Assembly: GCA_947034895.1 (NCBI GenBank)
Contig: OX344762.1
Span: 36,932,760-36,996,759 of the forward strand
DNA length: 64,000 nucleotides
Source: Rhytidiadelphus loreus
Taxonomy: Eukaryota; Streptophyta; Bryopsida; Hypnales; Hylocomiaceae
Reading direction: 5' to 3'
Below, piece after piece: positions 48,774 through 61,203 of the stretch. Positions within the stretch are counted from its first letter, which is position 1; every line of letters starts with the position of its first letter. The notes under the pieces are model-generated. The model made no database searches. It saw only the letters and a program-made list of their open reading frames with translations, and was not told the origin of the DNA. Both the position numbers and the translations under genes were made by a program.

Positions 48774-50394
48774 TGGAATGCTAAGTGATGTAATTCATTC
48801 CAGTTTAACAAAATTTTGTTATTTTTCGAACAGGGGATTCCAAAAACATATTTGATCAAAAAGTCAAAAAACTCCTTGATAGAGAAAAGCGCTTTAGAAG
48901 ATTCAAATCAATAGTTTTTTATATAATAGACATCCAACGGCCAACTAGCCTCGGGTTTTGAGACTTCTAAAAATTTGTTAATGACTTTTCCTTTTACAAA
49001 TGGCAAAAAAATATTTGAGTGGAGGGGTAGTAGATAGAGAACATATATAGCAAAATTTGGTGCCTTTTATAAGATTCAATACCTAAGAACATTCATGTTT
49101 AATAGAACCTAATCTAACATTTTCATACTTTAGTTTAATAAACCAAACATTTTTCTTGGTTTTAATTCCATGTGTTCACAATTTTAAAGGTGTCAAGGCA
49201 ACTTGTAAGGAATTTTATTGTCAAGAATCTGTATCTATAATATGTGAGTTGCGTACCCAAGATTCTAAGATAGTTGAAGTTAAATACCTACCACTTCTCC
49301 AGCCAATCACAAACATCCTTAATAAACTCAAGGACATAAGGATCCACGCTGAAATTTACCAACACAACAACCGCTATCTGCATCCCATCGTGAGGTGTAG
49401 AATTAGTGGATGGGTCCAATGAACATTTATCAGGAAAGAATTGAAGGCATCAAAAGCTTAACCGCATATTGTGCAAGTCTTGGAAATGAATCCAAATAAG
49501 GTGAAAAATTCATTTCCAACATCTAAAGAGCATTATCATTTATGCATGCATTTAATATTCATTTTAGAAGACCTATTGATCTTTTTGAATTATTTAGGCA
49601 ATATGCTTAAAAAATTTGCAACAAATTCATACTTTCTCATAAATATATTGTTTTATTTATTCTTTTCTTTTCTTTTGGTAGTATTTATATGAAAAAGAAT
49701 CTAATTTTTTCATCCATCCCATGAGTGCAAGTGCACAACACAATCATTATGCTTCTAGTGGGTTCTTCCAGCTAATTTAAAATTGCATGTGTGCATACAA
49801 CAATGTGTAATAGAGGGCCATCTTAAGTAATGAATGGATTCATTTATGGTAAGTTTGTTAACTCCTAAATATCCACAGTCTTGTCTAAAATTCATGATTT
49901 GAAAAAAATCATTATAAAGTATTATTTTGAAGAATATTTTGGAATTGATTTACGGATTAAAGTTGTAGATTTTGAATTTTAGATTTCATCCATACAATTA
50001 GATTGACCAATGCTATCACCAATATTATTTTTATAAATTTTGAAAGGAAAATTTTAAAATTCTTTCTAAATTTGATTACAAACAAAACATTATGATTTTT
50101 TGAGTAAAACTTGTTGGAATGGATTTGAAATGAGGTTCTCTTGATATGGTGATTTTTTGAAATTTTTGCGTTCTTTAAATCTATCATTTCATTTTTGCAA
50201 AACCAGTTTTGAATTAGAGTCAATGCAATTTTGGCTTGATCAACCACTTAATATACTTCCACATTTGTAATTTTAGAAAAATATGTACTCTACTAATACC
50301 AAATCCAACCATTAGATAGGACAGGAACGTTTATCTCTACAAATTAGGATGACTTTCATCCAAACCATAATGAAAAAGAAACAAGAATACGAGT
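48774..50394. other. AT-rich intergenic DNA with one weak frame
   Basis: A plus-strand frame at 49156-49422 includes SVSIICELRTQDSKIVEVKY and could be an old transposon or gene fragment; no family is recognised. The rest is AT-rich without structure. Confidence 0.35.
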
Positions 50395-50659
50395 TTGTTC
50401 ATTGTCTAGAAATTGAACGTCAGAGTGCTTAAGGGTCAAGGTGGTAGATGAGTTTTCAATAATGTTTTACTGTTAAGAATATCATTTTTTATTGTGCATA
50501 AGATAGATTCACAATTCACTTAGGATACAAATATAGCCTAATTCAATGTAATCTTTGTTTTTAAAAGTATATAAGTAAGTCATTACACCTTCAAAATTTA
50601 CTCAACTATTTACATTATTTATGCTTCATAAGCATTTGCTAATGTGCAAAGATTGCCTA

Positions 50660-52035
50660 TCATTTTCTTAGGTGCCAATGGAGCTTATAGGGTCTGTTTT
50701 AGATGCAGCTATCCTAGAATACATTGTAGTGCTAAAATGAGTATTGCACCGTTTTTTTGCAATTTGCGGGACGATGAATGAATTTGGCTATAGAAGCATT
50801 CGACAAGCAATTCAACGATGAAGACACTTGGGTGGCCGGAAACATCCTTAAAAAGGTCCAGCTATGGCAAGAATTGCTTGGAGTGATGTAATTGATTAAA
50901 ATGAATTCACGGCATTCTGAGGAGTAGTGATTTTCATTGAAGGAATAGCTATTAAGAATAAAGACAATCCCACCTTGTCATGCAAATGCTTCTTGTATAG
51001 CTTGCTATGAAAATAAGACTAGAATATCGAGAATGAAATATGTTTCAAGCATGCTTGTTTGTTGCTCAGATTGGAAGACAAAATAATATATCTAGTTGTT
51101 TCTTCTTGATTGCAAGGTGAGCTCCACAGTGAAGGTTACATTTGGGATGCAAACAACACCGTTTCATGAAAGCGCACTACTGCTTATGTATCTGTTGATG
51201 GTTCTCTTGGTGTTTGATTTAAAACCATGAAGAGGGAGTACAACTTTCAGGTCTCATACATTAGGCATTAGAGTTGCTAAGAGACGTTATTCAATTTTAG
51301 GTACTTTTTTTTTTTTTCTTCCTGCCTTCACTTCCACACATTTATGGTGGTGATTTCTGGCAAAACGGTATCATGCTGCAAATGCAAACATTATGTAGAA
51401 TATATATATACACATAATTTAGATAGATTTAAATGTTTGTAGCATTATAAAGAAGATGACGTCATTTGAAATGACTTCAAGGTGACGCCTTATCTCTTCT
51501 ACTATGTAGAGAAGGATTCACTTGAAAGCTTCATCTCATTTGATATTTTTTTTCTTCGTATTTTATTTAGATTATATTATGTCAAATTAGAGGGGGGGTT
51601 AAGTCTTCAGATGAAGAATCTCAACCGGAGTGTGAGTTTGAATTTTCTTTATTGCAACTGCTAGATCAGCCACAACTGCCACTGGGTCTTTCATTGCTAC
51701 ATGGATGACTAGAAGATGAAGCTGGACCATCTTGACCATCAAAACATCGTCACGTGGAAAAACGATAGCACGGCAACCTTCAGCGTGACGCTTGGGCATT
51801 GGTGATTTTATTGCAAGTTGGATGTGTTGAATCCGACATTTGTGAAGTGACATTTGAAGGATGTTTTGAAGGCTTAAATGACAAGCAGTACTATTGCATG
51901 GTGAGGCCTATTGAAGGGAGTTGTGATCACCAACAATGGTTGGAAGGGCTAGTCAATCTTTTAACTAAGGCAGATCATACCGATTATATTACTGCTATCG
52001 TCAAACGTATCTTCAAATTCTTGCAAATGGAGTGA
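50660..52035 (+). pseudogene. Decayed protein-coding gene of unknown family
   Basis: Protein-like pieces in order on the plus strand are broken by stops and frame changes: FDKQFNDEDTWVAGNILKKV near 50790-50870, SEGYIWDANNTVS near 51130-51170, MKLDHLDHQNIVTWKNDSTA near 51715-51775, and a last frame at 51820-52035 with GCFEGLNDKQYYCMVRPIEG and FKFLQME before TGA. The last frame is the most intact. The structure may instead be an intron-containing gene that I failed to assemble. The CACTA-like element starts five bases after the stop. Confidence 0.35.
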
Positions 52036-52039
52036 CATT

Positions 52040-53068
52040 CACTAGAAGAAAATGAGGGGTTTTGCAACTACAGTATGCAACTCATTTTGTAGTTGCATAG
52101 GACGTTTGCAACTAGGTGACAATGTAGAGTCCGTAGTTGCAGTGAACAAGTCGCATTAGTTGCAGTCTAGTTGCAAGGTTTTTTGTCATCCGACACCATA
52201 CAAAGAACTTCATCCTTGTGTGCAACTTGTTTGCAACTTGTTTGCAACTTGTTTGCAACTTGCTTGCAACTTGTTTGCAACTTGCTTGCAACTTGTTTGC
52301 AACTTGCTTGCAACTTGTTTGCAACTTGTAGATTTGTAAATTTTAAAATATAAATCTCAATGATTTATAGATTTCAAATTTTCAGATCTACCTCCTTTCT
52401 AGATTTTAGAATTTCATAACTACCTTTTTCTTAGATTTTTGAATTTCAAATCTACCTTTTTCTAGATTTCAAAATTTCAAATCTACCCTCTTCCTAGATT
52501 TCAAAATTTCAGATCTACCTTCTTCCTAGATTTCAAAATTCAATTTCCTAGATTATAAAATTTCTTGAATTTTAATTATTTTTTAAATTCTTATATACAA
52601 AATCTACAAATTGTAGAAACCCACAAATTATAGAAATCTTAGAATTCTATCAAAAGAATTCATTACATAAGACTATAACAACTTACAAGTCTTATATGTT
52701 CAATCTAATGGTACTCTTTACAATTGATATGGGTCAATTGATATAACACGAATGGGAATGAACTTTGAAAGCAACTAGGAAACAACTAGAGTGCAACTAA
52801 GAAACAACTAGCGTACAACTAGGAAACAACTATGGTCATTTTACAGTTGCATAATAGTTGCATAGGACACTAGTTGTTTCCTAGTCTTTTTTTGCAACTA
52901 CAGAATGACTATTTTGCAACTAAAACAATGAATGAATGTTGTAAAACAATGACACAAAACAACTACATTAGATTTGGTGCAAATAGAAAGGAAACTAGTT
53001 GCATGACAGTTGCATAGGGCACTAGTTGCATAGTAGTTGGTTGTGCCGGACGTGTTTTTCTTCTAGTG
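52040..53068. mobile_element. CACTA-like non-autonomous element, ATT duplication
   Basis: Both ends give CACTAGAAGAAAA, a perfect 13-base inverted repeat, and the element is flanked by ATT at 52037-52039 and 53069-53071. Subterminal regions are full of TAGTTGCA/TGCAACTA words on both strands, as expected of CACTA transposase-binding repeats. A tandem TTGCAACTTGT array lies at 52219-52330 and CCTAGATTTCAAAA repeats at about 52390-52560. 1029 bp, no transposase. Confidence 0.85.
52219..52330 (+). repeat. Tandem 11-bp TTGCAACTTG(T/C) array
   Basis: About ten head-to-tail copies within the CACTA-like element, alternating TTGCAACTTGT and TTGCAACTTGC. Confidence 0.95.
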
Positions 53069-53071
53069 ATT

Positions 53072-54640
53072 TCTATTGGAGCTTTACTTTTTTATCTCTA
53101 TTAGATATATATTGGATTTTAGTTCTTCATTCCATAGTTAGAGTGATTTCCTACAATAATTTTGTATTTGTGAAGTAGTATGAGGAAAATATTCAAATAG
53201 TTTGTCTCCTAGGTGAACTTGAAATGAATTTCTTCAAAGATAAAGATAAAGAAATAGTTGTGGGGCCAAATAAATGCTCAATTATTGATATTGTAGCCTT
53301 GAGAGTGAATTAGGGGTTGATCCCACTTGTTTGTGTGGTTAGAGTGGAGATAAGGTGGAGAAAAAGGTGAACACTATTCATCTTTTCTCCTGTTGTAAAT
53401 TTAGGGTCCAAGGCCCATTATGTTGTGAGTTTAAAGAAGTTTGAAATGAAATTTGGAGAAGTTGTGTATCATGGTGTTTAATTCCAAATTTGATCTCATT
53501 TGCTTGATTTGAATTTGTGAATCAAAAGTTGTGCTAATTTGAGTGGAGGGAGCTTTATTGCCTTTGAAATTAAAAGGTAGAGATTTTGACCAGCCATAAA
53601 AGATGGATAGGTTATTGGTTTGCAATGAGATTTAGAGGGAGTGTAGGAAATTGTGTTAGCTTTTCATAAAAATATCATTCATTATATTTGGAGTTTGTAT
53701 GAGTGAATTGTGACCATGGAAGTGAAAGAGGGTCTATTGCCTTTCTTTTCTTAAGGCTGAAACTTTGGATGGCCATAGAAGTTGGACAAAATTTTAGAAT
53801 TTCTTGAAATTTGGAGGAGAAGTAGAAGTTTGTGTTAACTTTTCAAAAAAATATCACTTACCTCATTTGAAGTTGTAAAAAAATGGAGGCACTCACCCAA
53901 AATTCAGCTTGAAAATTAGAAGTTGAAGTTGGAGAATGGAGGAAGTGTTGAAGACTTGTGTGTGTGGCTAGCTTGTGGCTTTGTAAAATTTGTTGTTGCG
54001 AGCAGCTTGAGTTACATCAACGCTAGCCTCATTTTGTATCTTGGGTGACGAAGTGGGATTAATTGCCCATATGGTTGAGATTTGTTTTTTAAAGCTGGTC
54101 ACTGGGAATTTGAAAGTTTAAGAGCCAATCTTTTGGACGGTTCAGCTTATGGTTTGGCTGTTCCGTTTTACCCATCCAAAGCCGTTGGATCTTATCACAC
54201 ACCTTAACCCTTAAGCCCATTTGAAACTAGTCAATACAAGATAGACCAACGGGTAGTAGTTTGACGGCAATTTAGAAGATTCGATGTTCAAGATTGAAGA
54301 GTTTGATACGACTACGACTTTCCATTATAAATTATAATAATTTAGTGGGTGAATTTATTGTGACAAGCTCACTCCTATTCATCTTCTTTATTAATTTGTT
54401 GGTTGTTAGTAAGGTGAATCTACAAATGACGAGTTCATTTGTTTTTTTATCATCTTATTACTTCTTTCATTTTCGAGTCATTTCTGGTCACAACTAGAAT
54501 CCCCGTGATTTTCCAAGGCAAATGAAGAGAGTAACGAGGTTGAGTGTGCACTTTATTACGTTTTAAAGAAGACAACAACTTCAAAGATTCCTAAAGCAAA
54601 AGCCCAAAAGGTCAAAACTCATTTAAAAAATTCCTATTCG
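53072..54640. repeat. AT-rich DNA with a 177-bp tandem repeat
   Basis: From about 53430 to 53885 there are two to three imperfect copies of a 175-178-bp unit: TATTGCCTTT at 53556 and 53734, GA(A/G)ATTT(G/A)GA near 53452 and 53627, and AAAAATATCA(T/C)T near 53667 and 53845. The rest shows no gene. Confidence 0.6.
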
Positions 54641-54644
54641 CCCG

Positions 54645-54745
54645 CCTAAACCGTCCGTCCATCCGTCCGTCCGTCCATCTGCTTGTCTACTTGTCCGTCC
54701 GCTCGCCTGTCCACGTCGTCCGTTTATCCGTCCGCCCGTCCAAAC
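54645..54745. repeat. Degenerate (CGTC)n microsatellite
   Basis: CCGTCCGTCCATCCG-type units alternate with CGCCTGTCC and CGCCCGTCC. A minus-strand frame across it yields a Gly/Arg/Asp-rich peptide that only reflects the repeat. Confidence 0.85.
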
Positions 54746-55223
54746 ATTTGATGGATGGCGTTTGAAGGACACCGTCCTTTTCGTCAAGCATCCACAAAAT
54801 CTGGATGTCATTTGCCTCTCGACATTGAAATTCGTCAACCTTGCAGCAAATGCCACAATTTCTTGCACTCTTGGTGCTTCAATCAGCTTGTGTCGCTAGA
54901 TAATCAAGTAATTAGTTAGTCATTACATATAGAGCAAAAATTAAAGCAATTTAGAAATTTTGTGTATAGAGTAAAATTAATGCGATTCAAGAGATTATAT
55001 TTGCGATTGCAACATTAATTTTTGGCGCAAGTTCTACTATGTCAATATGTCAAGTGTATACTTGATTCAACAATTCACGTGTTAAAACGTTTTAAAATTT
55101 TTGCATCCAAATAAATAAATAAAGCGATTCAAAAATTAACAAATGCAATACCTATGGTTTAATTATAGGCACTACAATGTTACCAAAGATGACTTCGCTC
55201 TCAAAAGAATTCTCGTACATCAT

Positions 55224-56168
55224 TCATTCCACGTTGTCTCCTATTTTTTCAATCGAGCTTGTGATCTTCTCCACGGCCTTTGCAACTTTCTTCACATCAT
55301 TATCGATCTTCTCGATTTCTTTCCTCACCGCTCCTACCTTGATCTCTGTCTTGATCACTAACTCTGTCACCTTCATCAAAGTTGGAATTATAAGAACCGC
55401 AGCAATTGCCATGGCCATTGGCTTTGGTTTAAGTAGTTCTATTCCAAGATGCGCTTGTACTACTGCTTTCGTGGCTTCTAATATATAACTTCCATGTTTA
55501 CAAGATCTACACTATTAGTTAACAGCTTAGTACTACTGTAGATAGAACGTCTACTAGCTATTAGACTAATGTTGACTACTAGTTAAAAATAAAAAGATAC
55601 TACTAGCTATTAGACTAATGTTGCCTGCCAATTACAAGTAAAGAGATATTACTAGGTGTTAGACTAATGTTGACTGCCAGTTATAGGTATAGAGATATGT
55701 GAGAGATACAAGTACTCCTAGTAATTACAAAAATACTTAAACTAGTATAAAATTTTGAACAAATGGAGATCATAGTGACTAAAAAGTAAAAAGTCACCAT
55801 GTAACATGCAAACATGTCATCAAGAAATCTTAGAGTGACTAAAAACCCAATCAGACCTCATTAATATGACCACCTCTAAAATGACATTATGAAATACCAT
55901 GTGTTATAACATCATTGATTCTAATACACGTCACACATTAAACTATGTCATAGATAATATTTTGGAATGTAATTAAAGCAATTTGATTAAACCAGTTAGA
56001 TAAGTTGGTCTTGAGCATAATTTTTTGACAGTAAGCATACAACAACAAAATTACACATCAATTAGACCATTGATGTATAGAGCCAAGTTCATATTAGTTT
56101 ATATATAGAAAGGGACATCATACCTGGTCGCATATTTGCAAAGAAGATGCTCCCCTTAGTACCATTCA
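55224..56168 (-). CDS. Candidate two-exon small protein, 99 residues, unknown function
   Basis: Exon 1 (56168-56123) starts at ATG and encodes MNGTKGSIFFANMRP, ending at a CCAG/GTATG donor in phase 1. Exon 2 (55477-55224) follows a TATATATTAG acceptor and restores the frame, reading EATKAVVQAHLGIELLK, a hydrophobic stretch MAMAIAAVLIIPTLMKV, then a long charged amphipathic helix with KEIEKIDNDVKKVAKAVEKI before TGA. The helix has Ile/Val every three to four residues and could be a coiled coil or membrane-surface helix. An AT-rich TATATATATAT tract lies about 100 bases upstream of the ATG. No family is recognised. It could be a real small gene or a gene fragment; splice phase and composition argue for coding. 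Confidence 0.45.
55500..56122 (-). repeat. Short repeats in the small-gene intron
   Basis: GATACTACTAGCTATTAGAC-like units with ACTAATGTTG(A/C)CT recur near 55550, 55600 and 55650, about 50 bp apart, inside the proposed intron. Confidence 0.6.
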
Positions 56169-56870
56169 TTCAAACCTTGAGACTCAATTCTTGGCACGTG
56201 CACAAAGGTTGCAAGAAAAAATATGGATTATAATCAAGGACAATGCATCCAAACCTCTTATTTCTCTACTATATATATATCATTTCTTCTATTCTCTAAT
56301 TAAACCCTAAAAAACAGACGTACCAAGTTCAAAACTTAGTATTAATAGTTTTCACATTTTGCTATCACATATACTATATGTGAAACTCGATACATCAATT
56401 AGTAACTTATTAACTGAGATTAACTAATTAACTTGTCATTAACTTGTTGCATTATTAGCATTCATGTGGCGATAGTAAATTTAATTATTCGTTTATTATG
56501 TCAAAATGATATATGAATTATTTTTTCCAAAAGATCTTAGTTTCATTTATAAAAGAAGTTTGGATGATATGAAAATTTCCTTAGACAATTGCCACGCACA
56601 ACAAAGAATTGTAAATGTTGCTGAGAACCTATTTTTGATGCTTTTTTCTTTGACTAGTTACCTTGTGCATAAGAAAATTTCACATAACTTATAAATTAGT
56701 TTATTTTGGTACACAATAGTGTATATCATTAGGGCATTTAGTAAAAAATGTGGTTGAAGAATTAAATGTACTTAGCACAAATTTTCTTAGAAAAGGAACT
56801 ATCACGCTTTGATGAAGGATGTTATCTTCATGTTGTTTTGGTAAGTCATCTATTGAAACTAAGGTCCGAC

Positions 56871-57480
56871 CACTAGTAGAAAAAAAAGTGACCAAATCAA
56901 CAAAAATCAACAAAAAAGTGTTAATTTTTTTTGTTGATTTGGACGTGTTGATTCCAGTACTTTTTAATGCAAAAGTATTGATTTTTTTGTTAATTTTTTG
57001 TTAATTTGATCAATACAAAATATTTGAAAAAATCAAGAACTTTAAAAATTGACCATACAAAAAGTGTCACATACCAAGAAAAGACCACCTAGGCAGCCCC
57101 GCCATGCGGGAAGGACCTAGGCAACCCGCCACGTGGACAAAGGGACACTAGCAAGGTTTGAACCTGCTACCCCGTACTTGGGGTGCACGGTCCAAACCAT
57201 TGCACCACATACTCACACACATGTGCTTGTGTGGAGTACTTTCTTATTTATGTAGTTTATGTTTGTTTTTTCCAATTCAGTATTTTTCAAAGTCAAAAGA
57301 CTTTAGAGGCCATTTAGGAATAGAAAAACAACTCTTTTTCTTAAACTTGATGTAAAGAAAAGTTTCTAAATCAAAGTATCTTTCATCTCCAAAAATCCGT
57401 TTGCAATTTCAAGTCTCCAATCAAAAGTTATGAATAAATTTCAGAGAAAGTCTTTCATGATGTCCAAAAACAAGTTCAAT
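56871..57480. mobile_element. Partial second copy of the CACTA-like element with a tRNA-like module
   Basis: It begins CACTAGTAGAAAAAAAA and continues with CCAAATCAACAAAAATCAAC and CAAAAAAGTGTTAATTT, matching the complement of the right end of the element at 11636-12621. Going right, the order is the same as in that element read backwards: tRNA-like module (minus strand, 57154-57207), a GACTTTAGAGGCCATTTAGG block matching GACTTTGGAGGCCGTTGTGG, and then one arm of the foldback (to about 57480). No partner terminus was found, so it is truncated. Confidence 0.55.
57154..57207 (-). other. tRNA-like Pol III promoter module, second copy
   Basis: On the minus strand the A box TGGTGCAATGG (57207-57197) and B box GGTTCAAACCT (57164-57154) are 32 bases apart. 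The A box is identical to the copy at 12309-12319. The region between differs in sequence and length from that copy, so the two are old relatives. Confidence 0.6.
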
Positions 57481-60400
57481 CCAACCAGCTCAATGTTTCC
57501 TTCAATAACGGTAGCAACTAGCAAGCCCATGCCATCCAATAGCGGCTTCTACCAATGGATTCCCAATGGTCTCCACGTGCGGGGATGTTGACACTATTTT
57601 CTTAGTTTTCATGCCAAATAGTAACAGGTCGCACATCAACTATTCATGTGCTGCTTGGCATTATTTCTACAATGCATAGCGGTTGTGGGAGGTAGTCATT
57701 TAAAGTCATGCGGAATATGTTTGCGAAACATAATGCCTCATATTAGTTGAGTGCTCTACTTCTGCTATAGAAGGTAGCATGGAAATGTTTTCCGTCATAA
57801 TAGAAAGAGCACCAACTGTAGCAATGCAACTCTCTCTAGCAATTGATATTGACAATGTCAATGACATGTGTGCCAAGCTATAGTCCTTTCCTTCTGCATA
57901 GTTGGAGAAGGTGAAGAAGTCATACTAAGATTACCATGAGACATTGTCTTCCAAGTGCGTGCTGCTTGCATCATCGTTGGATGTCAACTACAAAAAAGAC
58001 TCTGTGAGGTATGATGTTGGTCATCTATGTCAATCGACGATGTGTGACCTTGTTTGAGAAAGTCGCTTGAGTGAGACGTGTCAAGCATATTCATGTCATT
58101 GTCCATGCACTAGTTCACTTTAAGTAGCGGTTCCACTTCACCATATGGAATGTATCATGTGGACCTCCCTTTTGTAGTTGAACATGACAACGAACATGAC
58201 TCTTCACTCATGTACCATTGGATAACTAGTCCAAGTAATCAAGGCATGTCTTTTTTAATGGAGTCACTTCATACATGTGGCTACATGTGCGTAGGGAACA
58301 AACAAATTCAAATCAAGGTACTTGCATATGGAGTCATGTTTGGAAGCAGAGCAGGACGGACGTTCTAGTGCTCCCCTTACCAAGGCAGAATTGACATTGC
58401 ATTGCTCTTAAAGAAGGCTGCATTGTGTGTCCAGTCATCAACATCATCACTTCTTACAAGTTGGGTTGGTGGTGGCATTCACCTTACAAATGAGTCTCCT
58501 TCCATGAAGGGGCCCTTCCCTCGCTATCTTCTCTAATCATTGTTGTCGTTGCTCATAGGCATGCCCTTCCATTTCTTGCACAACTCATTCACTTTTCGTC
58601 TCAATAATTGTCTTCACATACGACAACTCATTCACATACCATTGATGCTTTCCTTTGTAGATCAACATAACTAACACGTCTAATAATGTGAAATTGGACG
58701 ATTGGTAGGATGACAAGTACGACACGTCATAACTACTAAAATGTTAATGCTAAAGACTACGAAGGATGCAGAACATTGTGGAACTATGTTGATGTAGCAC
58801 TAATGCAAACATGACATATACATTGTGGAAAAGTGGCATTAGGGCATAATAAAACTCGTAGAGTATAGTTTACTTCCTCACTAAAACCAAGGGGATGACC
58901 CTCACATAATCTTTTTGTCCAATCTAAAATCCTAGTGTAGTGAATGATGTCTAAATAGAAATTGCAACCCTTATGGTGTCACGTTTTTTCACACATAGCT
59001 TCATCTTTCGTTTCAATAATTGTCATCACTCTAGGAATCCAAAAATTTGTCTAGTTTGTATCTCTATAGCTTCCACTAAAGAGGACCACTACCGTATTGT
59101 TTGGCAAATCTGTGACAACTGCAAGGCATGGTGATCAATGGAGGGCAACACGACGGCCATTACAATGCAAGCTTATTCTTGTTATCCTCACTGTGCTTGT
59201 CAAGGAATATTACAAAAAAGTCGTTGAACTAGACCACCTATGACACTTTCGTGATTATGGACTAGAAGTCAATGTTCTTAAGATGGCTACAAGGCTTCTG
59301 AGGGATAATGGAATACTACTACAGTATGAGAAATACTGAAGTGCTTACATGCTTACAACATTGGTTAGCAACTGTGACAACATTTATTGTCGATGTTTGT
59401 TGGAGGTGTTCTAAAGCATGCATTGTTGCCTAATTTTGGACTTTGTGTGTGTAGATGTAGAGCACTATGAAAAGGTACAATGAATAGGACAATGTTCACT
59501 AAGGAAGTTCTTATTGCAAGCAACTATAGCTACCGTTGGTGAGAAACATGAATTGAAGGAAAAAAGGTATCTATCAAGGAGGAGTGTGTACAATCGCACT
59601 ACTGACAGTAATTTCTACAATGCAATTGGAACAACATCAAGACTCTACTCAACTAAGTAGAATTACGTTACAAGTATGTATGATTCACTTCCTTTGTTGT
59701 AGAACTAAAAGGATGTGAAAGTACAAATCACTGTGGTTAATTTCAATCTATCTGCTCATTTCTTCTTATTCATTGGTCAAGAGTGCTCCGCAAGGAGATG
59801 ATTTCATAGTTTATGAATGTAGTTGACAACATTTGCTACACTACCGTTGTACAAAAATTATTGGCATCAATATTGTCCTAATCAACTATACCACGTGCAT
59901 TGCTACATGAAGGGCTTCCCTACTAGAGTGTCTACATGTTACATTGTTTTCCTTTATGCTTTACAAAGATATTGTATAGAATGTCCATGGCTATAAATTT
60001 TATTTTTTTCAAAGTCTACTATAGGTACTACATTTTCCTTAGTCGCTCTTGTACACAATACTTCCAATGGAGGTATTCAAATCCCTACTATGTACATTAA
60101 AGAAGCAACTAACAATTTCTAATATTGACAATTCTTTATGCATGATTTCCTTCTGCTAAGTGACAAGTGTGATCATTTTCTACCTTGCAGCGTATAATTT
60201 GCTTTCAGTGATTTTTTCACCATCGTACTATTACAATTGCTGAATATAAAGTGACAAAGTTCTAGAATTTTCCTACGTCTATGACGTGGACATACGTGCC
60301 TACAATTATTACCTACAAGCCTCTCAAAAAAATTCTAATTTTCAAATGTGCCACTACTGGCACATGAAATTTTCAACGTTTTCTAACATGTGTCGCCTTC

Positions 60401-60690
60401 CCAATTTCCCCAAAAATACTAACGTTTCATTCGAGGGAGGGATTTTGCATTTCGACCACACAATAGTTCCTACTATCTTTACAAAAAGAACAAATGAAAA
60501 AAAGCTTATCATTGTGAGATGTAGCACTTCACTTCTATGCATTGTCCACATATTGGACATTGATGCACTTAGGGATTAAATAAAATAATGGATAAACACA
60601 AATTTTAAGGGAGGATTTGGTTTTCATGTGGGAATTTAACAAAATAGGTGTCCTTTACTTCACTTACAACTTATAAACTAAAGATAATCC
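57481..60690. other. Intergenic DNA, no gene seen
   Basis: Somewhat less AT-rich than its surroundings and with many short broken frames, which suggests very old coding or transposon DNA. A frame at 60286-60579 stays open for 97 codons with no recognised motif. No feature could be supported. Confidence 0.35.
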
Positions 60691-60691
60691 C

Positions 60692-61203
60692 CACATGAAA
60701 AGCAAAAAACAAGAGAGGTTTACTTCAACTAAAGACACACACATCTTCTAATGGATTGGGGTGGATTGACCCCCTTGCTTGGCCTTACCAAGGGTGCATG
60801 TAAAAAAAAAGCCCTCTATTTTGGACCATTCTAGGGAATACTCTTGACCTCTCTTGACTAATTTGGGGTCTCTGATCACAAAAACGAATTAAAAATTTGC
60901 AAAAAAATTCATGTGCAGAAAATAAATAATTCCAAGGTTTGCCCGTAGGGCCGAGCGAGGGGGTCAATCCACCCCACCCTTCTAATTCAACTTCCTTAGC
61001 TCCTACATTTCATGGATTTTCAACTTGCAAATCACACAGCATGCATATACACAATTTGACAAAATGCAACACACAAACTACACATGAAAAGCAAAAAACA
61101 AGAAAGGTCTACTTCAAGACACATGCATCTTCTAACTCAACTTCCTCCTACATGTCATAGATTTATAGCTTGCAAATCACACATCATGCACATACACAAT
61201 TTA
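60692..61203 (+). repeat. Tandem duplication, one copy interrupted by a MITE
   Basis: Copy A starts ACATGAAAAGCAAAAAACAA at 60693 and ends near 61058; copy B starts with the same words at 61082 and ends near 61202. Both contain CTTGCAAATCACAC and ATACACAATTT. Copy A carries the 226-bp MITE at 60753-60978; copy B has the uninterrupted site CATCTTCTAACTCAACTTCC. Confidence 0.9.
60753..60978. mobile_element. MITE of the TGACCCCCTCATTGCC family, copy 3
   Basis: The ends read GGATTGGGGTGGATTGACCC and, on the complement, GGGTGGGGTGGATTGACCCC. It is flanked by CTTCTAAT at 60745-60752 and 60979-60986. The neighbouring duplicate at 61082-61203 preserves the empty site, which fixes the element's borders. 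226 bp, no coding capacity. Confidence 0.9.

Noticed and set aside
54623..54868. Minus-strand frame giving a Gly/Arg/Asp-rich protein
   Set aside because: Its repeats come straight from the degenerate (CGTC)n microsatellite.
56871..57480. Complete CACTA-like element
   Set aside because: No matching right terminus or target duplication was found downstream, so only a truncated copy is called.
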